The notes under the pieces: generated by a model
Told to the model about the DNA's origin: nothing
The model's database searches: none
Seen by the model: only the letters and a program-made list of their open reading frames with translations
Made by a program: the position numbers and the translations under genes
Assembly (NCBI GenBank): GCA_903866485.1
Contig: CAIPNT010000108.1
Span: 1-25,527, forward strand
Direction of reading: 5' to 3'
Length of the DNA stretch: 25,527 bases
Origin: an uncultured Micrococcales bacterium
GTDB lineage: Bacteria > Actinomycetota > Actinomycetes > Actinomycetales > Microbacteriaceae
In this document: one piece after another, positions 9,226 through 17,973 of the stretch
Position numbering within the stretch: the stretch's first letter is position 1
How the letters are laid out: each line of letters opens with the position of its first letter

Positions 9226-9906
9226 TTAGCCCTGGCCAGCCTTGTAGCCAACGCCGCGAACGGTCGTGACAATCTTCGGGTTGTCTGGGTCGTCTTCGAT
9301 TTTTGAACGAAGACGTTGAACGTGCACGTTTACCAAGCGGGTGTCATCGTTGTGACGATAACCCCAAACCTTCTCTAACAACATGGCACGGCTGAAGACC
9401 AGATTTGGCTTTTGAGCCAGCGCCAACAATAGGCTGAATTCGAGCGGAGTGAGTGAAATGCGCTCTGCACCGCGACGCACCTCGTGACCCTCGATGTCTA
9501 GCACCAAGGGGCCAATCTTGACCGTGCCCTCATCAGATGAACCGCTGATTGGGCGCAAGCGCGCGCGAATTCGAGCGGTCAGCACGCCAGGGTCAAAAGG
9601 CTTTACAACATAGTCATCTGCGCCAGCCTCGAGACCAAGAACGACGTCGTCGCTCTCAGCCTTTGCGGTCAACATGATGATTGGCACGCCCGAAACACCT
9701 CGGATTTCGCGACACACCTCGATGCCTGTCTGCCCGGGCAACATCACGTCGAGCAAAACAAGGTCTGGGTTTTCGGCGTTGAACTTGTCGAGCGCACCAG
9801 AACCGGCATCATGATAGGCAACCGTGAAACCCTCAGATTCGAGAACGATTCCGACCATTTCGCGCAGGGCGTTGTCGTCATCCACGACCAAAATCTTGTG
9901 GCCCAT
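9226..9906 (-). CDS. mtrA: DNA-binding response regulator MtrA
   Basis: 226-residue OmpR/PhoB-type regulator. The receiver domain has the acidic pocket D10/D11, phosphoacceptor D53 in LVLLDVMLP, and K102 in YVVKPF. The C-terminal winged helix ends with the family motif VNVHVQRLRSKIEDDPDNPKI followed by TTVRGVGYKAG. In actinobacteria MtrA controls cell-wall hydrolases and division and replication genes and is often essential. ATG at 9906 has GGAG 5 bases upstream. It lies 30 bases after ahcY; the thymidylate kinase gene found between sahH and mtrA in mycobacteria is absent here. Confidence 0.97.
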   Translation of the reverse strand: MGHKILVVDDDNALREMVGIVLESEGFTVAYHDAGSGALDKFNAENPDLVLLDVMLPGQTGIEVCREIRGVSGVPIIMLTAKAESDDVVLGLEAGADDYVVKPFDPGVLTARIRARLRPISGSSDEGTVKIGPLVLDIEGHEVRRGAERISLTPLEFSLLLALAQKPNLVFSRAMLLEKVWGYRHNDDTRLVNVHVQRLRSKIEDDPDNPKIVTTVRGVGYKAGQG

Positions 9907-9936
9907 GTTGTCTCCGGTTCTTTGCCTAGTGAGAAC

Positions 9937-11412
9937 TTAGTATCGGTAGTGGTCGACCTTATAAGGGCCAGCCACCTCAACACCAATATAGCGAGCCTGA
10001 GCCTCAGTCAACTGCGTCAATTCAACGCCGAGGGCGGCGAGGTGCAGGTGGGCCACTTTTTCATCGAGGTTCTTCGGCAAAATGTGAACGCCCAACTCGT
10101 AGGCTTCGGCGCGCGTAAAGATCTCGATTTGAGCAAGCACCTGGTTTGCAAACGAGTTGCTCATCACGAAGCTTGGGTGCCCCGTCGCGTTGCCGAGGTT
10201 CATCAAGCGACCCTCGCTCAGAATCAAAACCGAGCGGCCGTTTGGCAAACGCCATTCGTGCACCTGAGGCTTTATTTCAATCTTTTCGACACCTGGGATG
10301 CGGTTAATGCCGGCCATATCGATTTCGTCGTCAAAATGGCCAACGTTGGCAACGATGGCAAGGTGCTTCATCTGCAGAATGTGCTCAGGCGTGATGATGC
10401 CCTGATTGCCGGTTGCGGTGACAAAGATGTCAACGGTGTCGATTACCGACTCGAGCTTGGCGACCTGAAAGCCATCCATGGCGGCCTGAAGTGCGCAGAT
10501 CGGGTCAATCTCACTGACGATAACGCGGGCACCCTGGCCACGCATGGCTTCGGCCGAACCCTTGCCAACATCGCCATAACCGGCAACGAAAACCACCTTT
10601 CCACCGATGAGCACATCGGTGGCGCGGTTGATGCCGTCTGGCAGCGAGTGGCGAATGCCATACTTGTTGTCAAACTTTGACTTGGTCACCGAGTCGTTGA
10701 CGTTGATGGCCGGAAAGAGCAGCTCGCCGCGCTTGTGAAACTCATAGAGGCGGTGAACACCTGTGGTGGTCTCTTCGGTTACGCCCTTAATCTCGGCAGC
10801 AATCTTGGTGAACCGGCCGGGGTTGGTGATTAGGTTGTCGCGCAGCAAGTTGAGAATGACGCCATACTCTTCTGAGTCGGTTGGCTGGGTTGCAGGAACC
10901 TCGCCCGCAAGCTCAAACTCGCGACCCTTGTGAACCAAGAGGGTTGCGTCACCACCGTCATCAAGAATCATGTTTGGGCCAACGTAGTCTTCGCCGGCAG
11001 CTGCAGCCTCGGCCGACCAGTCGAAGATGCGGTCGGTGCACCACCAGTATTCTTCTAGGGTTTCGCCCTTCCAAGCAAACACCGGAGTGCCCTTTGGCGA
11101 GTCAACGGTTCCCTCGCGACCAACCACAACCGCCGCCGCCGCTTCATCCTGGGTTGAAAAGATGTTGCAAGAGGCCCAGCGCACCTGTGCGCCTAGATCG
11201 ACCAAGGTCTCGATAAGAACAGCGGTCTGAACGGTCATGTGCAATGAGCCGGTGATGCGGGCGCCCTTTAGCGGCTGGCTGGCGGCGAATTCGGCACGAA
11301 GCGACATCAGGCCAGGCATCTCGTTTTCGGCGAGACGAATCTGGTGGCGACCAGCCTCGGCGAGGCTAAGGTCGGCCACCTTGAAGTCAAAAGCGGTCAG
11401 GGTTGAAGGCAT
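9937..11412 (-). CDS. ahcY: Adenosylhomocysteinase
   Basis: 491 residues, close to the usual actinobacterial length. It hydrolyses S-adenosylhomocysteine to adenosine and homocysteine, relieving product inhibition of methyltransferases and feeding the methionine cycle. Visible motifs are the substrate-domain [24 protein letters not shown], the NAD-binding loop [19 protein letters not shown], and the characteristic C-terminus YKVDHYRY. The frame is open upstream to 11544, but the extra 44 residues lie inside manB and lack family similarity; the ATG at 11412 gives the expected start [18 protein letters not shown]. It begins 2 bases after the manB stop (TAA-AC-ATG), so coupling is likely and no separate strong ribosome-binding site is seen. 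Confidence 0.97.
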   Translation of the reverse strand: MPSTLTAFDFKVADLSLAEAGRHQIRLAENEMPGLMSLRAEFAASQPLKGARITGSLHMTVQTAVLIETLVDLGAQVRWASCNIFSTQDEAAAAVVVGREGTVDSPKGTPVFAWKGETLEEYWWCTDRIFDWSAEAAAAGEDYVGPNMILDDGGDATLLVHKGREFELAGEVPATQPTDSEEYGVILNLLRDNLITNPGRFTKIAAEIKGVTEETTTGVHRLYEFHKRGELLFPAINVNDSVTKSKFDNKYGIRHSLPDGINRATDVLIGGKVVFVAGYGDVGKGSAEAMRGQGARVIVSEIDPICALQAAMDGFQVAKLESVIDTVDIFVTATGNQGIITPEHILQMKHLAIVANVGHFDDEIDMAGINRIPGVEKIEIKPQVHEWRLPNGRSVLILSEGRLMNLGNATGHPSFVMSNSFANQVLAQIEIFTRAEAYELGVHILPKNLDEKVAHLHLAALGVELTQLTEAQARYIGVEVAGPYKVDHYRY

Positions 11413-11414
11413 GT

Positions 11415-12833
11415 TTAGGCTTTCTGCTGGATGAGGCTTAGTACCTCGTTGCGAATCTGGGTCATGGCGTCTTCGTTCGAGGCTTCGACGTTTAGACGTA
11501 GCAATGGCTCGGTGTTCGAAGAACGAACGTTGAACCACCACCACTGGCCAGCTTCGGCAGGCTTGCCTTGCGCTGTGATGCCGTCAAACTCATCGAAGGT
11601 GGCGCGGTCGGCAAATGCTGCCTGAACACGAGCCTTCGCGGCTGCGACATCTGAAACGGTCGAGTTAATCTCGCCGCTCAAGAAATAAGGGTTGTACTGC
11701 TTGGCAAACTGAGAGAGTGGCTTTTCTTGGTTTCCAAACTCTGCCAACACATGCATTGCCGCCAACATTCCGTTATCGGCACCCCAAAAATCTCTGAAGT
11801 AATAGTGAGCCGAGTGCTCGCCACCAAAGATGGCGTTGGTTTCGGCCATCATGTCTTTGATAAGCGAGTGACCCACTCTGGTCTTAACCGGCTTGGCGCC
11901 GTCTTCGGCGATAACCTCCTCGACCACACGCGAGGTCAGCAGGTTGTGCAAAACGGTAATTGGCTCGCCAGGGTTGGTGGTCTTCTCGCGAGCAATCTCG
12001 CGACGGGCAACGATTGCAGCAACCGCCGATGGAGTTACCGCATTGCCGGTTTCGTCAATCACAAACACTCGGTCGGCGTCACCATCGAAGGCAAGACCAA
12101 TGTCGGCACCATTTTCAACAACGGCGCGCTGCAGGTCAACCAGGTTTTTAGGGTCGAGCGGGTTGGCTTCGTGGTTTGGAAAAGTGCCATCGAGTTCGAA
12201 ATACATCGGGATGATCTCAAGCGGAAGTTTGTGCAGGTCGGCGGCTGTGCCGAGCACTGCTGGCGCGGTCATGCCACCCATTCCATTTGCGGCATCGATG
12301 ACAACCTTGAGTGGACGAATCGAGTCAAGGTTGACCATCTCGCGCAGATAGCTGGCATAGCGCACCAAAATGTGCTCATCGCGGTAGCTGCCCGGCTTGG
12401 CACCGGGCTCGATGCCCTCGACCAAATAAACCTTGGCGCGGTCACGGATGGCAGCCAATCCGGTGTCTAGGCTGATGCCGCGAGCGCCAGCTCGTGAAAA
12501 CTTGATGCCGTTGTATGCGGCCGGGTTGTGGCTTGCGGTGAACATAGCCGCCGGAGCGTTGAAAATGCCTGAGGCGAAGTATGACTCGTCGGTTGAACAT
12601 AGACCGATTGAGATGACGTTGGCACCACGGGCTTGGGCGCCGATTGCGAAGGCCTCGGCGAACTCTGGAGATGAGTCGCGCATGTCGTGCCCGACTATCA
12701 CATCTTGCCCGGCTGCGTCGAGCTCATCGACAAACGCGGCGGCTAGAGCGGTGACGATTTCGGTGGTTAGCGCGGTGCCGACCAAGCCTCGAACATCGTA
12801 AGTCTTGACAAGTGCATCCCAGTTGATGGTCAT
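11415..12833 (-). CDS. manB: Phosphomannomutase/phosphoglucomutase
   Basis: 472-residue member of the alpha-D-phosphohexomutase family, interconverting 6- and 1-phosphates of mannose (and probably glucose). It supplies GDP-mannose and wall glycans. It shows the phosphoserine loop TASHNP (Ser101), the Mg2+ loop DGDADR (about 250-255) and the sugar-binding loop GEHS (about 338-341), plus the C-terminal phosphate-binding domain with [18 protein letters not shown] at 12833 has only a weak ribosome-binding site (GGAA). It is first of the minus-strand run ending with hpf. Together with manA at 18971-20122 it gives the route from fructose-6-phosphate to mannose-1-phosphate. The symbol follows actinobacterial usage. 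Confidence 0.92.
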   Translation of the reverse strand: MTINWDALVKTYDVRGLVGTALTTEIVTALAAAFVDELDAAGQDVIVGHDMRDSSPEFAEAFAIGAQARGANVISIGLCSTDESYFASGIFNAPAAMFTASHNPAAYNGIKFSRAGARGISLDTGLAAIRDRAKVYLVEGIEPGAKPGSYRDEHILVRYASYLREMVNLDSIRPLKVVIDAANGMGGMTAPAVLGTAADLHKLPLEIIPMYFELDGTFPNHEANPLDPKNLVDLQRAVVENGADIGLAFDGDADRVFVIDETGNAVTPSAVAAIVARREIAREKTTNPGEPITVLHNLLTSRVVEEVIAEDGAKPVKTRVGHSLIKDMMAETNAIFGGEHSAHYYFRDFWGADNGMLAAMHVLAEFGNQEKPLSQFAKQYNPYFLSGEINSTVSDVAAAKARVQAAFADRATFDEFDGITAQGKPAEAGQWWWFNVRSSNTEPLLRLNVEASNEDAMTQIRNEVLSLIQQKA

Positions 12834-12886
12834 GGTTTCCGATCTGATGAAAGTTACCTATCAAGAATACAAGCAGCCCCTGAGAA

Positions 12887-12892
12887 TAAACT
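12887..12892 (+). promoter_or_regulatory. Candidate -10 box for a leaderless transcript of the zincin-like gene
   Basis: TAAACT fits the actinobacterial -10 pattern TANNNT and ends 6 bases before the ATG at 12899, which would place the transcription start at or next to the start codon. No clear -35 box is seen and no well-spaced ribosome-binding site precedes the ATG, which is consistent with a leaderless mRNA. Confidence 0.35.
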
Positions 12893-12898
12893 GAGGGC

Positions 12899-13324
12899 AT
12901 GGGCGATAGAAAGATCACACGCGGAGCCTTTCGCGACAGGCACGGTCGAGGCATTCGCCGACCTGTTTTGAGCAACCTATATCGCCACGGCGAAAGTCGT
13001 CTTGCGTCTTTTGAACAGATCGTGCGCTCTACCTGTGAATACCTGCAGGGCGCCTGGCCCGATGACCTGGCCGACCTGAAATGGGTGGTGCTTGATGCAC
13101 CATCAATCGGCTCTAACTCAACTCGCGTGAAGCGCTGGGCCACCAAAAAGGCCGACATGACCATCTACATCTATCGGGTGCCAATTGAACGTCTGGGTCA
13201 CCACCGCAGGGCCGACCCGATGCACGAACGCATGCACATCGAAGAGTATGTTTTCTCTGCCGTGGCTCACCTGCTCGATAAAGACCCTTGGGATTTAGTG
13301 CCCGACCGCTTTAAGAACGACTAG
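12899..13324 (+). CDS. Zincin-like metallopeptidase family protein (Rv3259-like), canonical site degenerate
   Basis: 141 residues, cytoplasmic by appearance. It has the short zincin-1 type layout: basic N-terminus, LSNLYRHGESRLASFEQIV, a beta strand TIYIYRVPIERLG, then a helix and a conserved ending KDPWDLVPDRF. The position next to manB and whiB2 matches mycobacterial Rv3259. In zincin-1 proteins the final helix carries HExxHH; here the equivalent place reads SAVAHLL, keeping only the last histidine (H124). A different HExxH, HERMH at 109-113, lies 11 residues upstream. Whether that is a working zinc site is unknown, so the peptidase label is a family name only. It is divergent from manB (65-base gap) and converges on the DUF5719 gene, sharing the four bases CTAG at the two stop codons. 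Confidence 0.75.
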   Translation: MGDRKITRGAFRDRHGRGIRRPVLSNLYRHGESRLASFEQIVRSTCEYLQGAWPDDLADLKWVVLDAPSIGSNSTRVKRWATKKADMTIYIYRVPIERLGHHRRADPMHERMHIEEYVFSAVAHLLDKDPWDLVPDRFKND

Positions 13325-14703
13325 CGAACCATAACGGCCACTTGGCCACCTGCGTTTTGATAGTCGAGCAAGCCGAACGCTCCTATGCCGCCGCTGACAT
13401 CAACCAAAAGATTGCCATAGATGGCTCGCCCTGATGGTGTCAGTTTGACCTTGGCACCGGGCGCAAACTTGAGCGTCAACTGCCCCTGCGCGGCAATCTT
13501 GAACTTAGAGTCTGAGTTGGCCTGAGACACTTCGACAGTGATCGCAGCGTTTGAAGGGTTAGCAACGCCCAACTCTGAAATGCCTGCGTTGGGAGCCGTG
13601 AAGGCGACCGAGCTCGATTGCGGCGCCGCAGAACTGAGCCAGGCAAAATCTACCTTTTTGGCAGCCACCCGGTTGATGCGCGCGGATGCGCCGATGGCGA
13701 CATCCGAGGTGACCACTGCAACATAGTCACCGTCTGCCAGGCCAGGCAGCGCAATATCTGCGGTTGAGCCGGCTGGCACGGTTTGACGAACAACTGTGCC
13801 AAAAGTCTTGGCAGTGGCACCCAAGATTTGCGCGGTGACCGTGGCCGATTTGTCACCCGGCACAAACACGCGCAGGGTTGGCACCAGGTCGGCATAATCT
13901 GGCGAGGCCGCCTCGAGTTTGCCGGCGTCGGCCGAGCCTCGAATAAACAGGCCTGGAATTACCTGGGTGGTGGCAAACGGCGCGGCCGGTGAAACATAGT
14001 CGACTCCTCCAGATGCCAAACCACGGATGGTCACCTGCTGCACCCAAGCCGAAATCAAACCGCCGCGACTGATCACATGGGTTGCAAAGCTCTGGGTCTT
14101 GGGCAAGAAGCCGGCCAACGGCACGATTGTAGATTTGCCGGCGGCCACCGATATTCCCGACAGGCCAGACCCAGTCACCTTGCCACTGCTTGAATAAAGT
14201 TCGAGGCTCACTGTGCTGTCGACCTTGGTTGGGTTTTTCAAGATTAGAAGCGATTCGCTACCGGTGGTGGTGTCGCCGCCAATGAGCCAGAGGCTGCTGG
14301 CCGGTCTCTGGCAAGCTGTTGCGGTGACACCCGCCATCGAGCCGGCCGAAACCGACTGCACCTGATTGGCGTTGAGCAGCATCGAATTTTGTGTGGCAAC
14401 TCCCGCTGGGTCTGCGACGGTCAGCTGGTCACCCTTTGAAATCAAACTGGTTGAAGCCGGGCCGTCGAAGGTCGAGCTGACCGTTGGCGAGCCAACGCTG
14501 TTGAAGTCACCGACACTTGTGCCGTTGGTTCCGCCGGGTTGATAGGCGCCGCCCGCGCAAACCAGGGTCAAATCCTGGGCTTTGACCCTGAGTGAGCTGG
14601 CCTGAGGCACGTCACCGACTGTGAGCGAAAAGTGCGGGGCGAACCAAACCAGACCAAACACGGCGCCAGCCACCACGACTAGACCAAGCAGCTTCTTAAT
14701 CAT
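13321..14703 (-). CDS. DUF5719 family membrane-anchored protein
   Basis: 460 residues. A single N-terminal membrane segment or uncleaved signal (about 5-24) is followed by a long extracytoplasmic region rich in Ser, Thr, Gly, Ala and Val with repeated beta-sandwich-like blocks. Two cysteines (C49 and one near residue 132) could form a disulphide. The architecture and placement directly after a large family 2 glycosyltransferase and WhiB match the actinobacterial DUF5719 family, whose role is unknown; the genetic link suggests an envelope glycan function. The start ATG (14703) overlaps the glycosyltransferase stop in ATGA, so the two are translationally coupled and may act in one complex. It ends on a TAG overlapping the stop of the convergent zincin-like gene. 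Confidence 0.8.
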   Translation of the reverse strand: MIKKLLGLVVVAGAVFGLVWFAPHFSLTVGDVPQASSLRVKAQDLTLVCAGGAYQPGGTNGTSVGDFNSVGSPTVSSTFDGPASTSLISKGDQLTVADPAGVATQNSMLLNANQVQSVSAGSMAGVTATACQRPASSLWLIGGDTTTGSESLLILKNPTKVDSTVSLELYSSSGKVTGSGLSGISVAAGKSTIVPLAGFLPKTQSFATHVISRGGLISAWVQQVTIRGLASGGVDYVSPAAPFATTQVIPGLFIRGSADAGKLEAASPDYADLVPTLRVFVPGDKSATVTAQILGATAKTFGTVVRQTVPAGSTADIALPGLADGDYVAVVTSDVAIGASARINRVAAKKVDFAWLSSAAPQSSSVAFTAPNAGISELGVANPSNAAITVEVSQANSDSKFKIAAQGQLTLKFAPGAKVKLTPSGRAIYGNLLVDVSGGIGAFGLLDYQNAGGQVAVMVR

Positions 14704-17474
14704 TGGGCCTCCTCACCTGCCTCGATGAAGATTGACTCTTCGCCCTTGCGCCTTGGGCTGCGACCTGGCACAGCCATCAGGATGAAACCAACCAGGATGG
14801 CCACCTGCACGCCCTTGGTGATTGACCAAGGCGATGAAGTGGCTGCGTGCTGAACCTGCCTTGGCTCGCGCACGCGCCATAGGCGGCCGAAGTCTGTGGT
14901 GCCAACCGGTTCAAGTTCTGAGGCCGAATCAAGGGCAATGCCCAGGTTGGCATAATCTGCGGTTGAACCAAGTGGCAAAAGCACATAGCCAATGTGGTTT
15001 TGCTGCAATCGCTCGGTGAGTGAGGCGCCGTTGCCTGAGGCTAGGTCGGCAACCAGTTGAGCCGCTGCAGTGTATTTAGCCTGTGAGAGACCTGCGATGG
15101 CGAATCTATAGCCAAGGCTCACATCGTCTAGGTGAACGCCGTCTCCGCCAACTAGCTCGGCGGCGATGCGCTTATTGCCGGCCGAATCAACGCTTGGTGT
15201 CAGTTCGAGCAACTTGAGGGTCGAACCCTGAGCTGCCTCGGCGGCAACAATTGATGGCACCACTCGACCATCCGAGAATTTTGGCGCCGGACTGTTGAGC
15301 AACGATAGCGCGACACTAGGCAAAACAACCAGCAGAGCGGCCAGTGTGGCTATGACGCGACGGGCGTTGCGGGCCGGGATGCCATCGAGCGCGATGGCGA
15401 ACAAGACGCTGAGAGCCAAGCCGACCGCACTAAGCAGCGCAGCCGGTGAACCATTGACGGTGTCTAGGTTGGCCTGGCCCACTCCAACAGCAGGAAAGTT
15501 CACCTCAGAAATTAGGTAGGCACCCGAAAGCAACAGCAGAGTGGTTAGCCAGATGGCCACCGCGAGACCGGCACGACTTCTGAGCAGTGCAAAACTCGCG
15601 AACAACACGATTGGGGCACTCGCGATCAGTGCCGGCAGAGGCAAGAATGGGGCTGCAGCAGAAGCCTGAGCCAAACCAGGGTCTGCAAGCAACGCCAAAG
15701 GATGCGCCAGGCCAATCACGTAATAGATCACAGTTGGGCCAAAGATCGTCGCCAGTGGCAGCACAATCCAAACCAGATAGCCGATTCGACGCCAGCGAAT
15801 CAACGCCACGAATGCGAGAGCAAGAATCAAAATCGGCAGCAGATTTGGCGCCGAGGCCCCGATGGCGGCAAGCGACAAGCCCGAAAGTGCGACCCAAGTC
15901 CAGCTCTGCGAAGAACTTCTAGTGATGCGGCCAATTTGAGCTGCTCGGATGAGACCCAAGACAAACCATGGCAGCAACAGGCTGGCAACGATGGCGGGCA
16001 GTCGCCCATCGCTCTGAGCAGCCCCGAGTGCCGGCCAAAAAGCAAAACCCAAACCGGCTAAAACCCTGAGCCAGGTTTGCTGGGTGACCTGAGCGGCCAG
16101 TCGCCAAGCACCCATAAACGCGAGCGGCTTGACCAGCAGCAACAGAATTGCTACCGAAAGTGAAGGAGCCCAGAAGGTTAGCCCGCCAAGCGCGGTGAGC
16201 ACCCAGGCAAATGGGTCGCTTGGCGCAAAGAAGCCAAGGCCGATGTTTTGATAGCTGGCACCGGCGTGAGCGAACACCGAAAACCACTTGGCACTGAGTG
16301 GGATTGTGCCGCCTAGGGTTGCGGCAAGGTCGCGAGGCCACCATTGATAGCTGACTGCCGTCAACCCAAGCACCCACCAAAGACCTGAAGAGCCGACAAA
16401 ACCGGCAGTGGTTGCGCCGCTAAGTTTGTCGATTTCACCTCGGTCAAAAGCCTGCAGGTTATCGCGCAACTCGTCACGTTCGGCTTGGGCTCGGTGGTGA
16501 CTGCGAACCTGGGGCCAGCTGGCCCGAAGCGGTTTTAACTCTCGAAGCGAAAGCTTTCTGGTTCGCCTGATGTTGCGGCGCGAACTGAGTCGCTTAAACA
16601 CTGTAAAGAAGCCCCAGAGGCCGGAGGAAAACTCAACCCAGATCAATTCGGGACGTTTGCTGGCAACCCGCCAAAATGCTCGCATCAAGCCGATGAGCGG
16701 CAGAAACATCCAAAACAGCAAGGCCAGAGGCAGTGCCGAATATGCCAAACGCAGGTGGATCGCCGAACGCCGAATGGCAGCCTTTGGCGAGGTTCGCAAC
16801 CAACGACGCTCGCGCTTGCCGTTCAACGACAGCTCGGCGTGACGCACGCGCGCCTGGGGTGCAACAATCACGCGGTGGCCGGCCAGGCGTGCGCGAATCG
16901 CATAGTCGATGTCGGCGGCAAGCGGCGGCGCGGCAGGGTCAAAGCCGCCAAGCTCGGCGAACACATCCGTGCGATAGAGCACGCCAGCTGTGCCAACGGC
17001 CATCACATCATCGATGTCATCAAGTTGACCCTGGTCAAATTGCCCACGGATGCTAGAAAACGGAGCGCCAAAGGGTGTAAGGGTCAGGCCCATCTGTGCG
17101 ATCACCCGAGGGTTGTTCCACTGCACCAGTTTTGGTGCGGCGATTGCCACAGACGGCGAAATCTCAATTTGGGCAAACAATTTTTCGAGTGCATCTGGCG
17201 CTGGCGCGCTGTCGTCGTGCAACAACCAAAGCCAATCGGTTTGCGCCTCGCCCAGAGCGAGTTTGATTGCCTGTTGCAGGCCGGTGTTTGGTTCTGCTCT
17301 GATGTATTCGACTCGAGCAGCCAGTTCGAAATCAATCGGTGTTGCTTGTTGAGAGGTGTCGACAACGACTATCCGGTCAGGTTGTCGAGTTTGGTTTTGA
17401 ACAGCCCCGAGCGTTGCCGCAAAAAAATCTGCGGCATCGTGGCTTATCACCACGGCGGTTATGAAGGCGTTCAT
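14700..17474 (-). CDS. Large membrane glycosyltransferase, family 2 catalytic domain plus polytopic C-terminus
   Basis: 924 residues. An N-terminal GT-A type family 2 domain (about 1-230) opens with ITAVVISHDAADFFAATL, has the nucleotide-sugar/metal motif LLHDDSAP (HDD at 86-88), and later GGFDPAAPPLAADIDYAIR, where the acidic residues suit the acceptor/catalytic site. A single membrane segment follows at about 245-265. After a basic linker, many hydrophobic segments (about 355-720) make a multispanning membrane domain, then an extracellular-looking region and one last segment near the C-terminus. It probably uses nucleotide sugars at the inner face to extend an envelope glycan, with the membrane part helping in acceptor handling. 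It lies 24 bases after whiB2 and overlaps DUF5719 by four bases. The sugar and acceptor cannot be told from sequence. Confidence 0.9.
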   Translation of the reverse strand: MNAFITAVVISHDAADFFAATLGAVQNQTRQPDRIVVVDTSQQATPIDFELAARVEYIRAEPNTGLQQAIKLALGEAQTDWLWLLHDDSAPAPDALEKLFAQIEISPSVAIAAPKLVQWNNPRVIAQMGLTLTPFGAPFSSIRGQFDQGQLDDIDDVMAVGTAGVLYRTDVFAELGGFDPAAPPLAADIDYAIRARLAGHRVIVAPQARVRHAELSLNGKRERRWLRTSPKAAIRRSAIHLRLAYSALPLALLFWMFLPLIGLMRAFWRVASKRPELIWVEFSSGLWGFFTVFKRLSSRRNIRRTRKLSLRELKPLRASWPQVRSHHRAQAERDELRDNLQAFDRGEIDKLSGATTAGFVGSSGLWWVLGLTAVSYQWWPRDLAATLGGTIPLSAKWFSVFAHAGASYQNIGLGFFAPSDPFAWVLTALGGLTFWAPSLSVAILLLLVKPLAFMGAWRLAAQVTQQTWLRVLAGLGFAFWPALGAAQSDGRLPAIVASLLLPWFVLGLIRAAQIGRITRSSSQSWTWVALSGLSLAAIGASAPNLLPILILALAFVALIRWRRIGYLVWIVLPLATIFGPTVIYYVIGLAHPLALLADPGLAQASAAAPFLPLPALIASAPIVLFASFALLRSRAGLAVAIWLTTLLLLSGAYLISEVNFPAVGVGQANLDTVNGSPAALLSAVGLALSVLFAIALDGIPARNARRVIATLAALLVVLPSVALSLLNSPAPKFSDGRVVPSIVAAEAAQGSTLKLLELTPSVDSAGNKRIAAELVGGDGVHLDDVSLGYRFAIAGLSQAKYTAAAQLVADLASGNGASLTERLQQNHIGYVLLPLGSTADYANLGIALDSASELEPVGTTDFGRLWRVREPRQVQHAATSSPWSITKGVQVAILVGFILMAVPGRSPRRKGEESIFIEAGEEAQ

Positions 17475-17498
17475 GTGAATCGGCCGCTCAGCCGAGAA

Positions 17499-17804
17499 TT
17501 AGGCGCGCTTCTTTAGCTTGCGACGCTCACGCTCTGAGAGGCCACCCCAAATGCCGAAGCGCTCGTCATTGGCAAGGGCATAGTCGAGGCACTGAGCCTT
17601 GACGTCACAACCGCTGCAGATGCGCTTTGCATCGCGAGTCGAGCCACCCTTTTCAGGAAAGAACGCTTCTGGGTCGGTCTGGGCGCAGAGTGCATCGGCC
17701 TGCCAAGCTAGCGGGTCGCCCTCTGTGTCAGAATATGCGCCGGCTACGCCAAGTCGAATTGGATCGATAAACCAGTTCTCTGGCACACGATTGCGACTGT
17801 CCAT
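17499..17804 (-). CDS. whiB2: WhiB family iron-sulfur transcriptional regulator, WhiB2/WhmD-like
   Basis: 101 residues from ATG at 17804. The four cysteines that bind the [4Fe-4S] cluster are C40, C63, C66 and C72 (C-x22-C-x2-C-x5-C). The GIWGG turn is at 84-88, and the basic tail SERERRKLKKR binds DNA or the sigma factor region. Its place beside the zincin-like gene, manB and glycan genes matches mycobacterial whiB2 (whmD), which is needed for septation and division. A GTG three codons earlier (17813) is also open, but the AAGG at about 9 bases upstream better serves the ATG. A good promoter lies at 17881-17910. Co-transcription with the glycosyltransferase (24-base gap) suggests that division control and glycan synthesis are tied here. 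Confidence 0.93.
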   Translation of the reverse strand: MDSRNRVPENWFIDPIRLGVAGAYSDTEGDPLAWQADALCAQTDPEAFFPEKGGSTRDAKRICSGCDVKAQCLDYALANDERFGIWGGLSERERRKLKKRA

Positions 17805-17873
17805 TACTTTCACCCTTATCTCAAACCCGGGGAATAAACAGCCACCCCACCGGTGTTTGCGAAATACTTTCGT
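17805..17873 (-). promoter_or_regulatory. 5' untranslated leader of whiB2
   Basis: About 70 bases separate the predicted transcription start from the whiB2 ATG, long for a genome with several apparently leaderless genes. The leader holds the palindrome CACCGGTG and a possible 7-bp stem between AAACAGCC (with a bulge) and GGTGTTT near 17836-17859. This may be a regulator site or an RNA structure; it matches no known riboswitch that I recognise. Confidence 0.35.
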
Positions 17874-17880
17874 CGTTGTA

Positions 17881-17910
17881 ATTACAGCGGTGTAGTTCGG
17901 TTGCTGTCAA
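17881..17910 (-). promoter_or_regulatory. Promoter of the whiB2 operon
   Basis: On the minus strand a perfect -35 box TTGACA (17910-17905) is followed after 18 bases by the -10 box TGTAAT (17886-17881), one base from consensus. The start site would be near 17874. This is the best housekeeping-sigma promoter in the window. Confidence 0.75.
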
Positions 17911-17967
17911 GTTGAGATGTAAGCCCGGGCGCGCCGTTTTTGGGCCGATCTAGCCTGGGTTCTGCGT

Positions 17968-17973
17968 TATTCT
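17968..17973 (+). promoter_or_regulatory. Candidate -10 box for leaderless galE
   Basis: TATTCT fits TANNNT and ends 8 bases before the galE ATG at 17982. No Shine-Dalgarno-like purine run lies before that ATG, so a leaderless transcript is plausible. The -35 region is not recognisable. Confidence 0.35.

Noticed and set aside
9811..10680. Long plus-strand open frame (289 codons) antisense to mtrA and ahcY
   Set aside because: It lies wholly opposite two certain genes, has no recognisable domain and no ribosome-binding site; long antisense frames are common at this base composition.
11413..11544. 44-residue N-terminal extension of ahcY
   Set aside because: It overlaps manB, lacks family similarity, and the ATG at 11412 gives the usual start.
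11727..12470. Plus-strand open frame of 247 codons antisense to manB
   Set aside because: manB motifs are intact on the other strand and this frame has no family-like sequence.
16755..17516. Plus-strand open frame of 253 codons antisense to the glycosyltransferase and whiB2
   Set aside because: It shadows clear genes and its translation is unstructured and Arg/Cys-rich.
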